Below, one piece after another: positions 39,405 to 53,513 of a DNA stretch of 64,000 nt. The translations under genes and the position numbers were made by a program. The notes beneath the pieces were generated by a model that was not told the DNA's origin, ran no database searches, and saw only the letters and a list, made by a program, of their open reading frames with translations. This DNA comes from Mansonella perstans. Its lineage: Eukaryota; Nematoda; Chromadorea; Rhabditida; Onchocercidae. Every line of letters starts with the position of its first letter. Position 1 is the stretch's first letter. The stretch lies in the NCBI GenBank assembly GCA_037074765.1, contig JBAMDO010000092.1:122389-186388 (forward strand), given 5' to 3'.

Positions 39405-39838
39405 ATTATTGCAATAAAGGATAATTAAATATTGTTTTGTTTCAATAATAGAATAAATATTATCACTAATTAATTATTAAATTATTCATTAGGATAAAGA
39501 CTAATCAAAAAGTACTGCGATTATTTCATTAAAAGAATAAAGACTATCATCAAGTACTGTAATTCCAGTAAAAAAAAATAACTAATCAGCAAATATTGTT
39601 ATTGGTTCAATAACAGAGTAAAGACTATCATTAATTATAAGAGGACTATCACTAATTAATTACTATATTATTCCAGTAGGACTAAAGACTAATCAAAAAG
39701 TACTGTAATTAGTTCAATAAAAGAGTAAAGACTATCATTAAGCACTATGCAACTGTTCCAAGAGAATTAAAGATTAATTAATTAGTACTGTTATTAGTTC
39801 AATAAAAGAGTAAAGCTATCATTAAGTATTGTATAAGT
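39405..39838. repeat. Degenerate AT-rich tandem array
   Basis: Variants of taaagactatcattaa, agtactgtaatta and ttcaataaaagagtaaag recur about every 60-75 bases, roughly six or seven times, with small deletions and insertions. It looks like an old satellite-like array. Confidence 0.7.
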
Positions 39839-40299
39839 GTAAAAGTATCGAAATTAATTTAATGATAAAGAACAATTTGATAGTAAATGATAAGTTTAAA
39901 GTTGAGAACCAATTTCATCAGTATTTTCAATTATGCTTTTTTAGCGCAAAAGAATTGAAATTAAACCTGAATCTTTTATATTTGAATAATTTGAGGAATA
40001 CTGAGCAATACGCATACGGTCGGTTCATTTCCGCCAAAATTTAACAGTAACAACGATTAAATTCAGTTCATCTATATGCACAAAATATCATGATTCAGTC
40101 ATTATTGTTATTTTTGAGAAAAGGAACAAAAGCTTTCAAATTAAATTTTATTTGATTAATTGGTATTTCCTGCTAATGTCAGCAATTTAGTAGCAATGTT
40201 CAATTATTTTCTCAAATATTTGTCTTATTGCAAAATGTAAGAAGTTTTTTCTAATTTTAAGGTAATTTTTAATTCAAGTTTTTTTATTTTTCAATAAAT

Positions 40300-40339
40300 G
40301 AAATTTCGTGTATTTTTCAATAAAAATACACGAAATTTC
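40300..40339. repeat. Perfect 18-bp hairpin with 4-base loop
   Basis: gaaatttcgtgtattttt (40300-40317) and aaaaatacacgaaatttc (40322-40339) are exact reverse complements around caat. No gene starts or ends nearby. Confidence 0.95.
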
Positions 40340-43300
40340 TAAATGTGATACAGAAATTTAATTAAGTCGTAATTGAGTCAAAGATAGATAAAAATCTCTG
40401 CCGTATTTCTCATCGATGAACTAATGGTAGTGTTTTAAAAAAATAATTCAAAATTTTAAGAAGTAAGTGTAAACAATGGATGTTCTTCAAGGAAAAAACT
40501 TGATTAAACGCTAAAAATTGAATAATTGAATAATGAAAGAATTTAACAAAATCCTATACATAATGAAATGAAATACACATATTAATTCTTCTTTACTTGT
40601 TGAACAAATTTAAGTATTGAAAATTGATAAAAAATAAATGCTGTTGTAATTAAAAATTACTGAATCTTTTTTTTGCTCCTTTTATTTAGAATTTCCTTTG
40701 ACGGTATTGTATTCATGCATGAAATGATAGGCATCAAATGATGATTTGGTTGGTCAAACTTTTTTTTTCATTTATAATTTCGCATCAGATTTTCGGCCTA
40801 ATTGTTCGATAAAGTCTAATTTTCCATGTTGTGTAACATTTTGATGTTAATTTACAAAGCAATTCTAGAAAAAAGTAGAAAATTAAGATTTCTGACAATT
40901 CTCTTGTTATTTCATCTCACGATTTGTTTAAATCCGTTAGAGGCAGCATTGAACTAAAAAATAAAGAGCTTTAGAAAATGTGACTTTGTAATAGGAATGA
41001 TTAAATTTTGGAAATCAAACTTGCGTTTTCACATTTATCTTCTATGCCTTTTCAAAGCATCATATTGTTATTTGTTTTACAGTTATGCGTTCACATTATT
41101 CAGATCCGGTTTAATGATGCATAAATCCATATTATTCATTATCCGGTCTTAATTTACAATCATATTAGTTTTCCTATCTTCTCCTTTCTTTTCAGAATGG
41201 TCTATTTTATTGCGCTATAATATTTTCTCTCTTCAAACTTTCATGTCGCTACTTGTTGTTCGGTTAAATGCAAGCAAATATCTGCATTATCCAGTTTAGC
41301 GATGCATGTGCATCAAATCTTATCATACATCCATTCCAATTATTTCCATTTGATCTCTTTTATTTCAATGCTTTTCAAATAAAAGGTTGCAACAAATTTT
41401 TAATAAAAAAATGCTATAGTTTGGAAATTTCAAAATATTTTATTTTCAGTTTTTCCCCTTTCAATTCTTTTATTTTTCACCTTTCTTCCTTTTAATTTTA
41501 ATATTTCTCACAGGAGAATTAATTGAAATGAATTTCGTTCATCTTACAACAACTATAGATATGTCATCAGAAAATTACATTCTAGATGTCATACATTCTA
41601 GATGTCGCTGTATCGGAAGAGAGATTTGATACTTTAGGTTCCGATCAGATCGCTGCAATTAATGTTTCTTCCTTCCGTTATGATGATCATCGGAAAACTA
41701 TATAATATTACAATGATGGTTTCAGTGGTAATCAACAACAGGTTAATTGTATTTACATATATATATACATATGTTTATGTGCGTATATGTGGTGTGTTAG
41801 TCATCATTTCTTTAAAGATAGCCGAAATAGTTCGACAATCATCCATTTACATACACACAAATACGTTATAAACAGGTAGGGTAGGTGATAAAACCAGTTC
41901 ATCATTGTGGCGAACATGTTATGATACTATTATTTCCCTCTCATTCAATTCACTGAGATGTGGTCATCATCTTTCTGCGGTCATTGCATTGACCGCACGA
42001 TCATTAAATCAAATCGAGCGCAAATCATTCGAATTATTAGTGGACAATGGAAAATATGATAACTTTCTACCATTTCCATCTTATTCCTTTTACTCTTTCA
42101 TCTCTTCACTTTTTCCTCCATCTTTTTCTTTGTAATTTTTGATGTATAAGAATTTATTTCTGATCAATTTTATTTTTCTTTTTCCATTTCCTCAAAATTT
42201 AATTATTATAAATTGAAAAGTGAAATAATTACGTATTTCTAATATGTTTAACGATGTACCTTTTTACAAATATTTTATACTGTGAATTTGAAATTTGAAA
42301 AGAATTTTTGTTTAAAATAAATTATTGAAATTAAATACATTTGAAAACTGATTTCAAGTGTTGCTGAAACTCAAATTCTCGGATGTTCTTAAGATTAATA
42401 TATGATTGAGACATAATAACAGGGGACTTCTTTTTAAATAGTACATATTTGGAAAGTGCAAATTTAAGTTTAAAAAGAATTTCTGATTAGTTATTTAAAT
42501 CAATTCATTTGTAACTTAATTCTAAGTGTGACTGTAACTTGAATTTTTGAGCATTGTATTAGGATTATAAATATACGTTTACGATTTTATCCTTCTAGTT
42601 TCCAATTTAAATATTATTACATAATATAATATAATATGAAGTAAATATTTATCTAAATAAATGCATCCTTAAGTCTTTCGCGATAGAAGACTTAATTTTA
42701 AAATGGAAGTTAAAATTTCTCGAGATACTTCTCAGTGAATTTTACATTTTCATGTTCTTTAACATTACTTATCAAGTTTTCCTGCTTGTTGAAAAGTTGA
42801 GGAATATTTAGATGTGAAATATTGGTTAGTTGTGAAAAGTAGAGAAAAAATGACAGGTTCTGATAAGTGAATTTAAAATTTCAAACTTTGAAACATAACA
42901 AACCGAATCGAATTTTTAAATTCTGTACGTGGTCTTAACAAAACTATTTTGCACATTTGTTTTAATGATACATTCCGCAATATATTCATTTATTCTTGTC
43001 ATGTAGAACTTTTTCACTACTCTATTTTAATTGGTGAAATTTTACACTTGCCTCATTATGATATTTAAACTTGATAAAATGGGCGATTCGCCAATTTTAA
43101 ATTTCAGATTCAATTTCGGCAACATCATTTCCGGATATCCGTTTTATCTTGCAATTCTTAGTGTGGACATTTATATAAATGTTTGGATGGATAGGAGAGT
43201 CTGTAAATGGGGAAATGGTTCGCATGCATGGGTTGCGATAGGTCAGTAATTTGTGGGTAGATGCGGATAGATGTGTGCAGAAATTACGAAAGATAGATTG

Positions 43301-43510
43301 TTATTTCGTTCCACTGAAATAAATTTTCAGGAATCTTGTGATCTGTGTTCTTGCCCATTTCATCGTCACTTCGTTTAACAATCCAGCAAATTTTATTACC
43401 AAACTGATGTGTACGGAAGAAAAAATTTCTAGAAAAGATAGGGAAGATGCACAGTTATAGTTGAGAATAAGAACTAATTGACCTTTTGGACGTTTGAACT
43501 TTTTGACATC

Positions 43511-43538
43511 CACATATATATATATATATATATATATA
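43511..43538. repeat. TA dinucleotide repeat
   Basis: Uninterrupted alternating TA of about 28 bases. Confidence 0.85.
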
Positions 43539-46500
43539 ATACATGTATGCATGTGTATATACGCCAAAAATATGTGAGACATAACATGAAACTGGTTATG
43601 AAGATAAAACAAAAGGTTGAAATGAAGTCGAAATTTGAATTCGAATAAAATGTTACAAACGTGATAAATAAGCGTTGAAGTAAAAAATAATCATATGTGA
43701 AAACGTGGAAAGCATGCGCATTTTTTTATAAACAAAATCTCTTTTTTTGAAAAAGAGAAAAAATAGTTCAAAAAAAAAAAAATGAAATTGAAAAGACATA
43801 TTTTATCTCACTTATGATGTGACAAAAATTGACAACCCTAATTTCAACTATTCATCATTTCAAATGTCACATTGTACCAATTCTATTGTATATTTGAAAT
43901 AAAGTATGATTTTAAAGTAAACCAAATGATTATCATAGCTACCAAGAATGGAAGACATTTAAGTTTGCAATGCTTAAAAGATAAAAAAAATTTTTTTCTT
44001 CCATATTTTCGATGAACAATTAAGATGAAAGAATTTCGTTCTTTTCCTTTTTTTTGCATTCAGAATTTCAATGACATCTTCTTGTTCATATTTACATTGT
44101 TGACATTAATATCTACCGCGATGAAAACATCGCCTCTCTCTATCTCTCTCTGTCTCCTACTTCTGCCCTTTTCATAGTTATTCGGTGAACTTTGACGATA
44201 TTTTAAAATTTTTGTTAAATTGACATTCAAAGTGCTTCGTGTAACAGGAATAAAAATGAAATGCCGAAATATGAATTCCTTTCTTGATAAAAAACAAGTT
44301 TAATAAAATATTTCTGATTTGATATAACTGTATATGCTTTTTTTCTTTGATATTTTAAAAAATCATTTTAAAAATGATTCCATAATGATGATTAATGCAA
44401 ACTTTTTTTTTCTTCAAATTTCAATGTCTCACAATTAGTGATAGCTTTTAAACCGAAATTAAACAACCCAAAATTTATTTCTTTTCAGTTTATTTTTTTC
44501 TTCTTTGTTTAAACTTTCTAAAGTGGAAATGTGCAAATCAAATTACTGTCAGTACTTTAATTTTGTTATTTTCGAAATTTTCTTTCTCTTAATTGATTAT
44601 CGCCATTAGTAGCGACTGTTAGTAGCGACCGTTCAAACGACTGTCTTTTGTCTTTTTTTTCGTTCATTAAAAATATTGTAAAGTATATTTAGATACTTTA
44701 ATCAGAAATGATTGAGTTGGTCTAATAAAATTAGTCATCTAGTAGCTCTAGTAAATGTTTTTGATTTTTGATCTCAAATATCTGGCTAGTTTCTTCTTAA
44801 AAGTATTAGCATCTTTCATTAGATTATGTCTAAGTTATTTATATTTTTAATTCACTGCAACAAAAATGCTGATGATAAATTTTAATCTCAAATTTATTCT
44901 CTCATAAAGCAGCAAAGAAATAATTTTTCTCAAAATTCTAAAATTTTCAAAACTGCAAAAGTTAAACGAAGTTTGATTGTTTTGCTGTGAGTCAAATAAG
45001 TTACTGAAAGTGAATTGATAGTTCAGCCAAATCGTCGAAAAAAATGAAATGAAAAATACTTTTTTGTAATTATCACTAATCATTTTAATTAAAATTTCTA
45101 ATGCAATAAACAAATATAGTCCAAAAATTTTCTGTTAATTGATTCCTATCTTTGAATTAAACTTTAAAAAGAAAAATTTTAAGGAAAAAATTCGTTCTTT
45201 TCTTTAGCTTCAAAAAATTTGATCGCAACAAAAATACTCAACAATTAATAATTAAAATAGATGAAATAAATTATAAGTTAGAACGAGAAGAAGCAAAATA
45301 ATCTAAATTTGAAGACAACAAAATTATCCTATTCATGGTAATTATTATTGTCATTATCATTATTATTATTTGTGAAACTTTCTGGCCAGGAAATTGTAAA
45401 TAGGATTATCATGATTATTATTCATGAAAATAGGCTTTATCATGTATTGTCATAACTTTGGCAGTAGTATCCTGTTGAAAGCATCAAGCTGGCACATTTC
45501 TTTCACCGTCTGCCTTTTTCCTAAATTTCTTTACGCAATACTTTTTACTGCCTGTTATTTGCCTAGGCTAAACTATTCCTCTTTAGCCATACACACGAAT
45601 TGGCAAAGTAAATACTTACCTGATAATTACTGTCAGTGTTATTGTGCAATGGAGCTATAAATATAATTTGTTTTTGTCACTATTCATTGTTCGTTATCAT
45701 TATTATTATCAATATCATCACTGTTGTTATTTGCATTATTAATATTATTTAAAGTTTGCTATTATCATTATTGTTGGAAGACGAAGAAATGTTTTGAAAA
45801 TTATAGCAAAAAGAATTATGAATTTATTGATTAGTACTGCTATTATTATGATCATCATTTTCAATTTTTAAATATTCAGTAATGAAATATCTAAGCAGTC
45901 CACTCTATGACCATGTGAAATTAAATATGAATTGATTTTGTAATTTATGTGAATAGTTATTAGAAGAAAGGGCGAAATTATGCCGGCAAGTTCTTACTGT
46001 TTAATTTTTGAAATTTCTTTTTGGATTTATTAAATTGTTTTATTTCAAGTCTCTTTCATTGGTATTCTCTTACTGCAACGATGTTTTTATTCATTCTTGT
46101 TTTTTACTTTTTTTTGTCTCCGCTTTCTTCTATCTTTAAAAGTTTAATGCATGAATTTCGCTAACAATAAAACAAATAATTTATAGCCAGTTAAACTTTT
46201 CATTGACTATTTGTTTTTAATTTTTTCCATTTTGAATTTTAATTTTTAATTATTTGACTTTTTCTTGCATAATTATTTTACAAATTAAAATTTGTTTTAT
46301 TCTTAGCAAAATATATTCATTTAAATGATAACTTATGAAATGAAAAAATAAAATAAAAAAAAGGAGAATTCCAAGATGTTAAGACACTATATGAAGTTAT
46401 TGTTTGTTTCATTCTAAATTTAATTCAAATTATTATTTCAATTATTCTTTTAAAAATATGACTGTTGTATTAGCTAGTTCGTCATTCTACCCATCACATC

Positions 46501-47865
46501 ATAAATATATTAAAATTCATTAACTAATGATGTATGTTAGTTACTAGAATAAGTTTGTATTGATAATAATAGCAGTATTAATTACACAGTAAGTTAATTA
46601 CATTAGTAATAAAAACAGTGATAACAATTAAGCAAAAATAACAGCAATAAGGAAATCCGGATTTTTAAAGAATTTTTTTTTCTTAAAAAATTTCTTTGAA
46701 AAGTTTCTTTAAAAACTTTTTTTAAAAAAAAAAAGTTACGGAAAGCAAAAAAAAATGAAAGCAACAACAATAATATTAATTAGCATCAAATTTCTGTTAA
46801 ATCCCAGATTTTCAGTTTTTTTTTTTAAAAACTCAAGGATTAAATTGAAATTACGTTTTCAAAACACTTCTTTTTTCATTAATTTCTGCCGCTTCATTGC
46901 TTACAGTTTAAACTTTTTTCTTTTTAAGTAAAAAAATATCAGTCATTCCAAAGTTTCCTCTCCATCTCCTTCTTTTCCTTCTACTTCTCTGTCTTGTCAT
47001 TTTTTATTTCTCTTTTCGTCCTATCTTTTAAAATTTTTGAAAATTCTCAAAAATAATCTGTTTTTTTTCCTTCAAAATTTCTCTTCATCACTTTATTAGC
47101 ACATATTTTCAATTCAATGGATAAAGAAAAGAAATTTCGAAATTTAATTTTTGATTTTATGTTACAAAAATTTGTTTGAAAATAGTAAATTCTTAATAGT
47201 GTTTTAAGATTTTCTAATGCAGAAATGTAGTTGCTGTTTTTTAAAATCTCTCAGGGAAATTTGTTAAATTTTATCGCTTAATATCTTTACTTAAATTTAA
47301 CAAATTTCTTTTGTATCGAAGAATGCTTGAAATAATCAAAATATGTTAAAATTGATAGTATCAGTTTTTATCGATTTATTTAATCATTGAATCAGTTCGA
47401 TTAATTCTTATCAATGAAGTGCTTCTTCTAAAATTTTGATTTTAATTTAATTTATTGATTATTTCAATGTTGTTAATAAATTTCTTTGATTTGATGTCGT
47501 TTTCATGATTGCAAACGAAATAAATGATACGTGCACATTAATTATTAATAAATAATAGTTGCTAATTGGTTAAATTAACTTCTTGATTGCTTGCATTGTA
47601 TGAAATTAAATGAAAATTTAAAAGAAGATTAATTAATTTGCTTATTGTATAAAAATTATTAAAAAAGTGCCAAATAATTGAATTGATTAATTGTTATCAT
47701 TTTTCCTTTTTTTTTGATTAATTAGTATTTTTATTTAGTATATTTTAAAAATTTCACAGAATTTTTTTTTTTAAATTCGTTGCTTTGTTTGTTTTTTTGT
47801 CATTATGCAATGATCACTGGTGCCTTTCAGTGCTTCCAGTAATTTCATTATTCCTCTTAAAAGTG

Positions 47866-47928
47866 AAAGAAAGAGAGAGAAAGAGTGAAGAGAGTGGAAG
47901 AGAGGAGAAAAAAGAAAGAGAGAGATAG
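47866..47928. repeat. GA-rich microsatellite
   Basis: Purine-only tract rich in gagaga and gaaaga units; a CT-rich tract of opposite sense lies at 48210-48239. Confidence 0.8.
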
Positions 47929-48092
47929 TGCAATACTTATTTTTATAATTTAATTATAATTTTATTCAATTATCATTTTGCTGATTTCAAACATTTTGTA
48001 CAATTTTTATTATTTTGCCAAGTTTATAAATAAATTCATTTAAATTTCATTTTTTTTCAAATATTCATTTTACTTTTTTTCTTTTTTCCATG

Positions 48093-48119
48093 TTTTTTTT
48101 TTTTTTTTTTTTTTTTTTT
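48093..48119. repeat. Poly(T) run
   Basis: 27 uninterrupted T residues. Confidence 0.9.
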
Positions 48120-48919
48120 ATTTTTGTTAATTTAAAAAAAAAATTTTTGATTTTTTTCATTCGTAATTAATGTTATCAAATCATTTCATTTAATCATTCT
48201 TATTTTCTCTTCTCTCTCTCTCTCTTTCTTTCTCTCTCGCCCATGATTGAAAAGCATTAATTTTATTTTGAGATTACCATTAATTAATTCATTTTTACAG
48301 TCTATTAAAATTTTCTCTCTTTCTTTTTTCTCACTTACCCATGAGTTTTTTCTTCTTTTTTGCTTTTTATCACATAATATTAATGAAATACAAAAAAAAA
48401 AAAAAAAAAGTCAACAAACTTATTCGTTCATTGATTATTTTATTTTTGTTCACTTATCGAAATATTATTATTATTATTATTAATCATTATCTTAATCACA
48501 TGCTTCAATGTTTATTTATTTTTAAAATATTTTATCATCAATCTCCATTTATATTTTCTTCCTGTTGCTTTCTGATATTTTAATTTCAAAAAAAAAAAAA
48601 ACAATAAATGGATTTTATTTTTTATTGAAACTTAATTTTTATTCTGTTATTTTTTCTTTATTTTCGATCATTTTAATACATTTATTAATGTCGTGGCTTT
48701 TTTCTTTTAATATTAAATAGTTTAGTGTTGCTAAAATCAATTTAAGTGATAATGATAACACGACTGATTAAAGTGATAAATCAATAACGGTCAAGATCAG
48801 AATTCTTTCGTGGTATGCACATGTACATACATATACCCGATTAAGATAACGTTGGTATGCATGTGCTCAGATGCCTATCGCCGCCGTTCTATCTTATCAG
48901 ATCGTTTATATGAATTGTC

Positions 48920-49100
48920 TGTGTGTGTGTGTGTGTGTGTGTATGTGTGTGTGTATGTGTGTGTGTGTTGTGTGTGTGTGTATGTGTGTATGTGTATGTG
49001 TGTGTATGTATGTGTGTGTGTGTATGTGCCTGTCGATCTATCTGGATGTGCTTGTCTGTTAGTCTGTCTAGCTATAAGTATGTCTAAATTTCTTACAGTC

Positions 49101-49138
<38 letters not shown>
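48920..49138. repeat. Two TG/CA microsatellite blocks
   Basis: Imperfect (TG)n with TA interruptions at 48920-49028 and a purer block at 49105-49138. The forward frames give Cys/Val-rich false ORFs (48810-49190). Confidence 0.92.
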
Positions 49139-49579
49139 TGTATTTATTTACATATATGCATGTGCATTAATTTTCATTTTAGCAATATAAAAATTGAGCA
49201 ATTATTAGCATAATAACAATAATTTTATTTCAATTAATATGCCATATTTGCAAGTTAATATAAAATTTATCGCATAATTCCAAAAAATTATTTATTTCAA
49301 AATTCAATTTACAATTATTTTCATTTCATCCATTTTTTCCTTTGAAAAAAAAAAAAACGAAAAACATTTTGAATTGTTAACTTTTAAAATTGAAAATGTC
49401 ACTGCTCGTAGTTGCTCAGTGTTATTTTTCAATTGAATTGTCAGAAATGCCCACAGCAGCAAGTTCGACGGCTTACTTTCAAATGAATAGTGCAAATGTG
49501 GAAATTTCCGAAATTCACACTCTTGAAAGCGTTTTATGAATGAAATACGTAAATTGGTCAAAAGCATTTCTAAAAAGGA

Positions 49580-51328
49580 AACACTTGACTATCCAAGTCA
49601 TTTCTGTTTTGGAGAAATGCTACGTATAAGTTGTGGTAAGTTTGAAAATTAAGAGAAAACATCAAAGGGGCGATAATTTGCAAACTTTACGTTTAATTTT
49701 TTTTCAAAAAATTTAGAATGTTTCGTTATAACTGATGAAAATTAAAAAATATAAATTAAATTATCGCAATTCTTATGATAGTTACAAATTGCACTGTACA
49801 ATAATATCAGTGCTATTCTTTCCTCTATGAAATATTTCATTTCATTTTGTTAATTTATTATCCAATGCTGTAACATTCGCTTTAACTTTAAACAAAGAAT
49901 ACACTTCGCAACAAACGCTTTCTACTGTGAAAGTAAAGGCAACATTTCCACTTTTAAACGATTACTTAACAATATAACTTTTGTGGAATTATAAAATTTG
50001 TTAGTTGAAAAACCGGATCTTTTTACCTGAAAAGGAAATAATTGAAGACTGGATTTTCCAATTCATTTCTTTTTCACTCTTCATTCCATTCTAAGCTATT
50101 CTCATAATTAATATTATTTACTCAGTATACTTATCTTGTTAAGCAAAAATTTCCCAACTTTTACCTCAAAGAAAAATTTTGAAATTAAAATCAATCATTA
50201 AGGTTAAATGAAAATCTCTGATGAATTACTTTTATTGTATTACAAACAATAATTTGAATAAAACATTAACAAAAAAAAAGAATGCTCATACAATAATATC
50301 TTGTCCATTTATTAATGCTAAGCTTTTAATTCAAAAAAAAAAAAATTTTTTTTGAAATTTTTCTCTGCTCTTTTTCTACTTCACATTATTCAATTATTTG
50401 CTCAATTTAAACATCAATAAAAATGTTTAAATTCCACTTTACATTATTATAAACACATATTTTAGATATTAATCATAATTGCTTCATTTTTGCTTCATTG
50501 TTGACAATTTTTTGTCCAATAAATTGCCTCTCAGAATGAATTTAGCTTTTCATTCATTGATTTGATAATGGCGTAAAATGAATGTTTTAACAACAAAATA
50601 TCTTTGTTGATTTTCAATTCTTTTTTTTAATGAAAAAATTACAAAAATTCGATGACTTATTTGTGAATCAATCGATGGCTTGCACTTTTTTTGATTTTTT
50701 TTTTTGAAAATTATCAAATAGATAATCTAATTGCAAAAAGAGCACAAATATAAATGCAAACTTTTTATATTTAATATTTAAATAAAAAAAACTGTCTGTC
50801 TGTCTAAATAATTTATTTACCATTTCTAATTTAAAATTTATAGCAAAGTAAATTTTCCATTCATTTACTGAAAATTCATGCTAATTACTATAAAATCGAT
50901 TTTTCTGTTCGAGGAAATCGTTGAAGTATTTGTTTTGTTTTGTTTTTTAACAACGATGAAGAAATGCCCTTGCAGAAATGATTTTTCTGTTTAAAGTTAA
51001 ACGAATTTCAAAAGATTGTAAAGTATCGGATAACAAATTAACAAAATGAAATGAAATATTTCATAGAGGAAAAAATAGCATTGACATTTTTATAAGGTGC
51101 AATTTGTAACTATCACAGGGACTGCGGTAATTTGATTTATGCCTACTTTGCACAAAATACTTATTTCTAAAATTTTTAGTAGTCATAACGAAACATTCCA
51201 AATGCTTTGAAAATTAAAACGTAAAGTTTGCAAATTGCTGCCTTTGATGTTTTTTCGTTATTTCCAAACCTGTCATAATTTATACATAGCATTTGTCCTT
51301 GCACAAATGATTTGGATACTCAAGTGTT
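49580..51328. mobile_element. Non-autonomous DNA element with long terminal inverted repeats
   Basis: A left arm at 49580-49895 is matched in reverse complement by a right arm at 50989-51328. The match begins aacacttga-tatccaa at both tips, continues through acatcaaagg, gcaaactttacgttt, atgtttcgttat, gatagttacaaattgca and cctctatgaaatatttcatttcattttgttaatt, and fades near tttaactttaaaca. Arms are about 320-340 bp and diverged by substitutions and small indels. The 1.1-kb centre has no ORF of useful length, so a transposase must come from elsewhere. No clear target-site duplication was seen, and the family was not identified. Confidence 0.85.
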
Positions 51329-51841
51329 GAAAAAAATAAATAAAAATAATTCGTTCAAACTATACGACAAATTTTATGTTAATCTCGCTGACAAAGGTCA
51401 TATTGTTGTTGTTCTAATAATTGATTAGTTAATATCATAAAAGTATTTAATCAAAAGCCTGTAAAAATATATGTAAAAATTGCAAGAGTTTCTTGCTTGT
51501 TCTTTATCCCTTTGTTCAAAATCATTTTGCAAGTTTCATTAAACGATGTACTGTGGATTAGAAAAGAACTAGAAATTGATTTATGTATTGTCTTATTGAT
51601 AAATTTTAATCAGTTTAACTGCGATTTTTCATTTCTTTCAATGTCAGTTCAAAATCTTTGGTAAATTTTCTAAAGCAATAAAATCTTTGACAATTTTTCT
51701 TTTTTTTTCTTTTTTTAATTTTTATTGCAAAAACATTTCACTTATAACTCTTGAATATTTCGGTATAAAAAAAAGCAATGAATTAACGTCAGATTTTATT
51801 TGCCGAACAAAATAAATATGCTCTTTTTTTATGATAAAATA

Positions 51842-52313
51842 AACTCATTCATTCATTCATTCATTTATTTCTTTCATTTATTCATTTCATTCATTTATTC
51901 ATTCCATTTATTTATTTTTCCATTTATTCATTCATTTCATTCACTGATTTCATTCATTCATTCATTCATTCATTCATTCATTCATTCATTCATTCATTCA
52001 TTCATTCATTCATTCATTCATTCATTCATTCATTCATTCATTCATTCATTCATTCATTCATTTATTCATTCATTTATTCATTCATTCATTCATTTATTCA
52101 TTCATTCATTCATTCATTTATTCATTCATTCATTCATTCATTTATTCATTTCATTCGTTGATTCATTCATTTATTCATTCATTCATTCATTCATTCATTT
52201 CATTCATTCATTCATTCATTTCATTCATTCATTTCATTCATTTCATTCATTTCATTCATTCATTCATTCACTCATTTCGTTCATTCATTCATTTATCCAC
52301 TGATTCATTCATT
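51842..52313. repeat. ATTC tetranucleotide microsatellite, about 470 bp
   Basis: Long (TTCA)n, nearly perfect at 51952-52066, with ttta and tttca variants at both sides. All forward frames repeat FIHS, which explains the apparent 167-residue ORF at 51800-52303. Confidence 0.95.
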
Positions 52314-53506
52314 CATTGCATGCATTTCATACATACATTCATTACATATTTTAATCCATTTATTTTTTGTAATATATGGAATAGTCTTTGGTCGTTTCAT
52401 TTCAAACAATTCATCCATTCATACATTTTTTTTTTTCATTTGATTTCTTTCTTTTTATTAATTCGGTTGAAATAATTTTACATTTAAAAAGGAAAAGTTT
52501 AGAAATCTATGTTTATGGAGCGAAAGCGAAATGCAATTTCTGTTGCCTTTTCAATTCATTTGTCGCATTTTACATTTTGTTATTTTTTGAAAATGAAAAA
52601 TGAAATTTTTTTTCAATTTTTTTTCTCATCCAAAAGATGCTTATTATTGAGAAATTTGTTTGTTTCTTTAATTTCATCTTCTATTATGCATTCCTATTAT
52701 ATTGTTAGAAAGACACACAAGTAGCAAATATTATTGCTACAACATTGTCATTGCTACTGTTGTTATTTATTGTTGCAATGATCGATTGTAGATTTTGTTA
52801 GGCAAATTTGATATACAATAGAAAACATTGTTGCTAATACTGTTGTTGTTGTTGTTATTGTTACTGTTATTGCTAGGCAAATTAGAAGGTTACGATATAT
52901 TGTGGTAGCATAGGTTCAAGTATACTCATCAATAATTCCTGCGAGAATGTTGTATATGATCCAAAAATCAATCATGCAATATGAAGAATGATGGAGCGGA
53001 AATGAGGACAGGAAAGAAGGATAGAAAAAAAAAGAAAAAATTCTGATTGAGAAATCGGTAATGAAAGAAAGGCGGGGAAATGGAAAGACAGGAATGTTGA
53101 ATTTCCTTTCTTTTGTTAAACTTTTTACAAAACGTCTTTTCTAGTAACCTTTGAACCTATGTTACACCCATGAAATTTAATGTTCGTTGAATCATTTTAT
53201 TTATTTTTTTTCTTTGCCTCAAAATCGTAATATTATTTGTTTGTAATTTTATTATTGTCTCTATGCAAATATAGTAAAATCTAAATACAGTAATAACAAT
53301 CATTATTTTTTTTCCACAATTAAGATTTTTCAGAGTAAAAAAATATCGCATCACTTATCACTTATCAAATCATTGTTACATTATTGATTATATGCTTATT
53401 AGATACAAATTATTTTGCACAGTTGTTTCGGTATTTGTGTTCTTCTTGTCAATTCAAAACATTTTGATAATTCAAATTTTTTTTAAAGTGATTTTTAATC
53501 TTTTCT

Positions 53507-53513
53507 TTTTTAG
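53507..53513 (+). promoter_or_regulatory. Possible splice or trans-splice acceptor 5' of the TMEM55-like gene
   Basis: TTCTTTTTTAG about 200 bases before the start at 53713. It could receive a spliced leader or join an upstream non-coding exon. Confidence 0.3.

Noticed and set aside
41905..42135. 76-codon plus-strand ORF (RCGHHLSAVIALTARS)
   Set aside because: Mixed composition gave a second look, but there is no linked exon, no leader acceptor and the end is low complexity.
45424..45660. 78-codon plus-strand Cys/Leu-rich ORF
   Set aside because: No recognisable family and no splice partners; likely chance in AT-rich DNA.
48810..49190. 126-codon Cys/Val-rich ORF
   Set aside because: Translation of the TG microsatellite.
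51800..52303. 167-codon FIHSF-repeat ORF
   Set aside because: Translation of the ATTC microsatellite, open in all frames.
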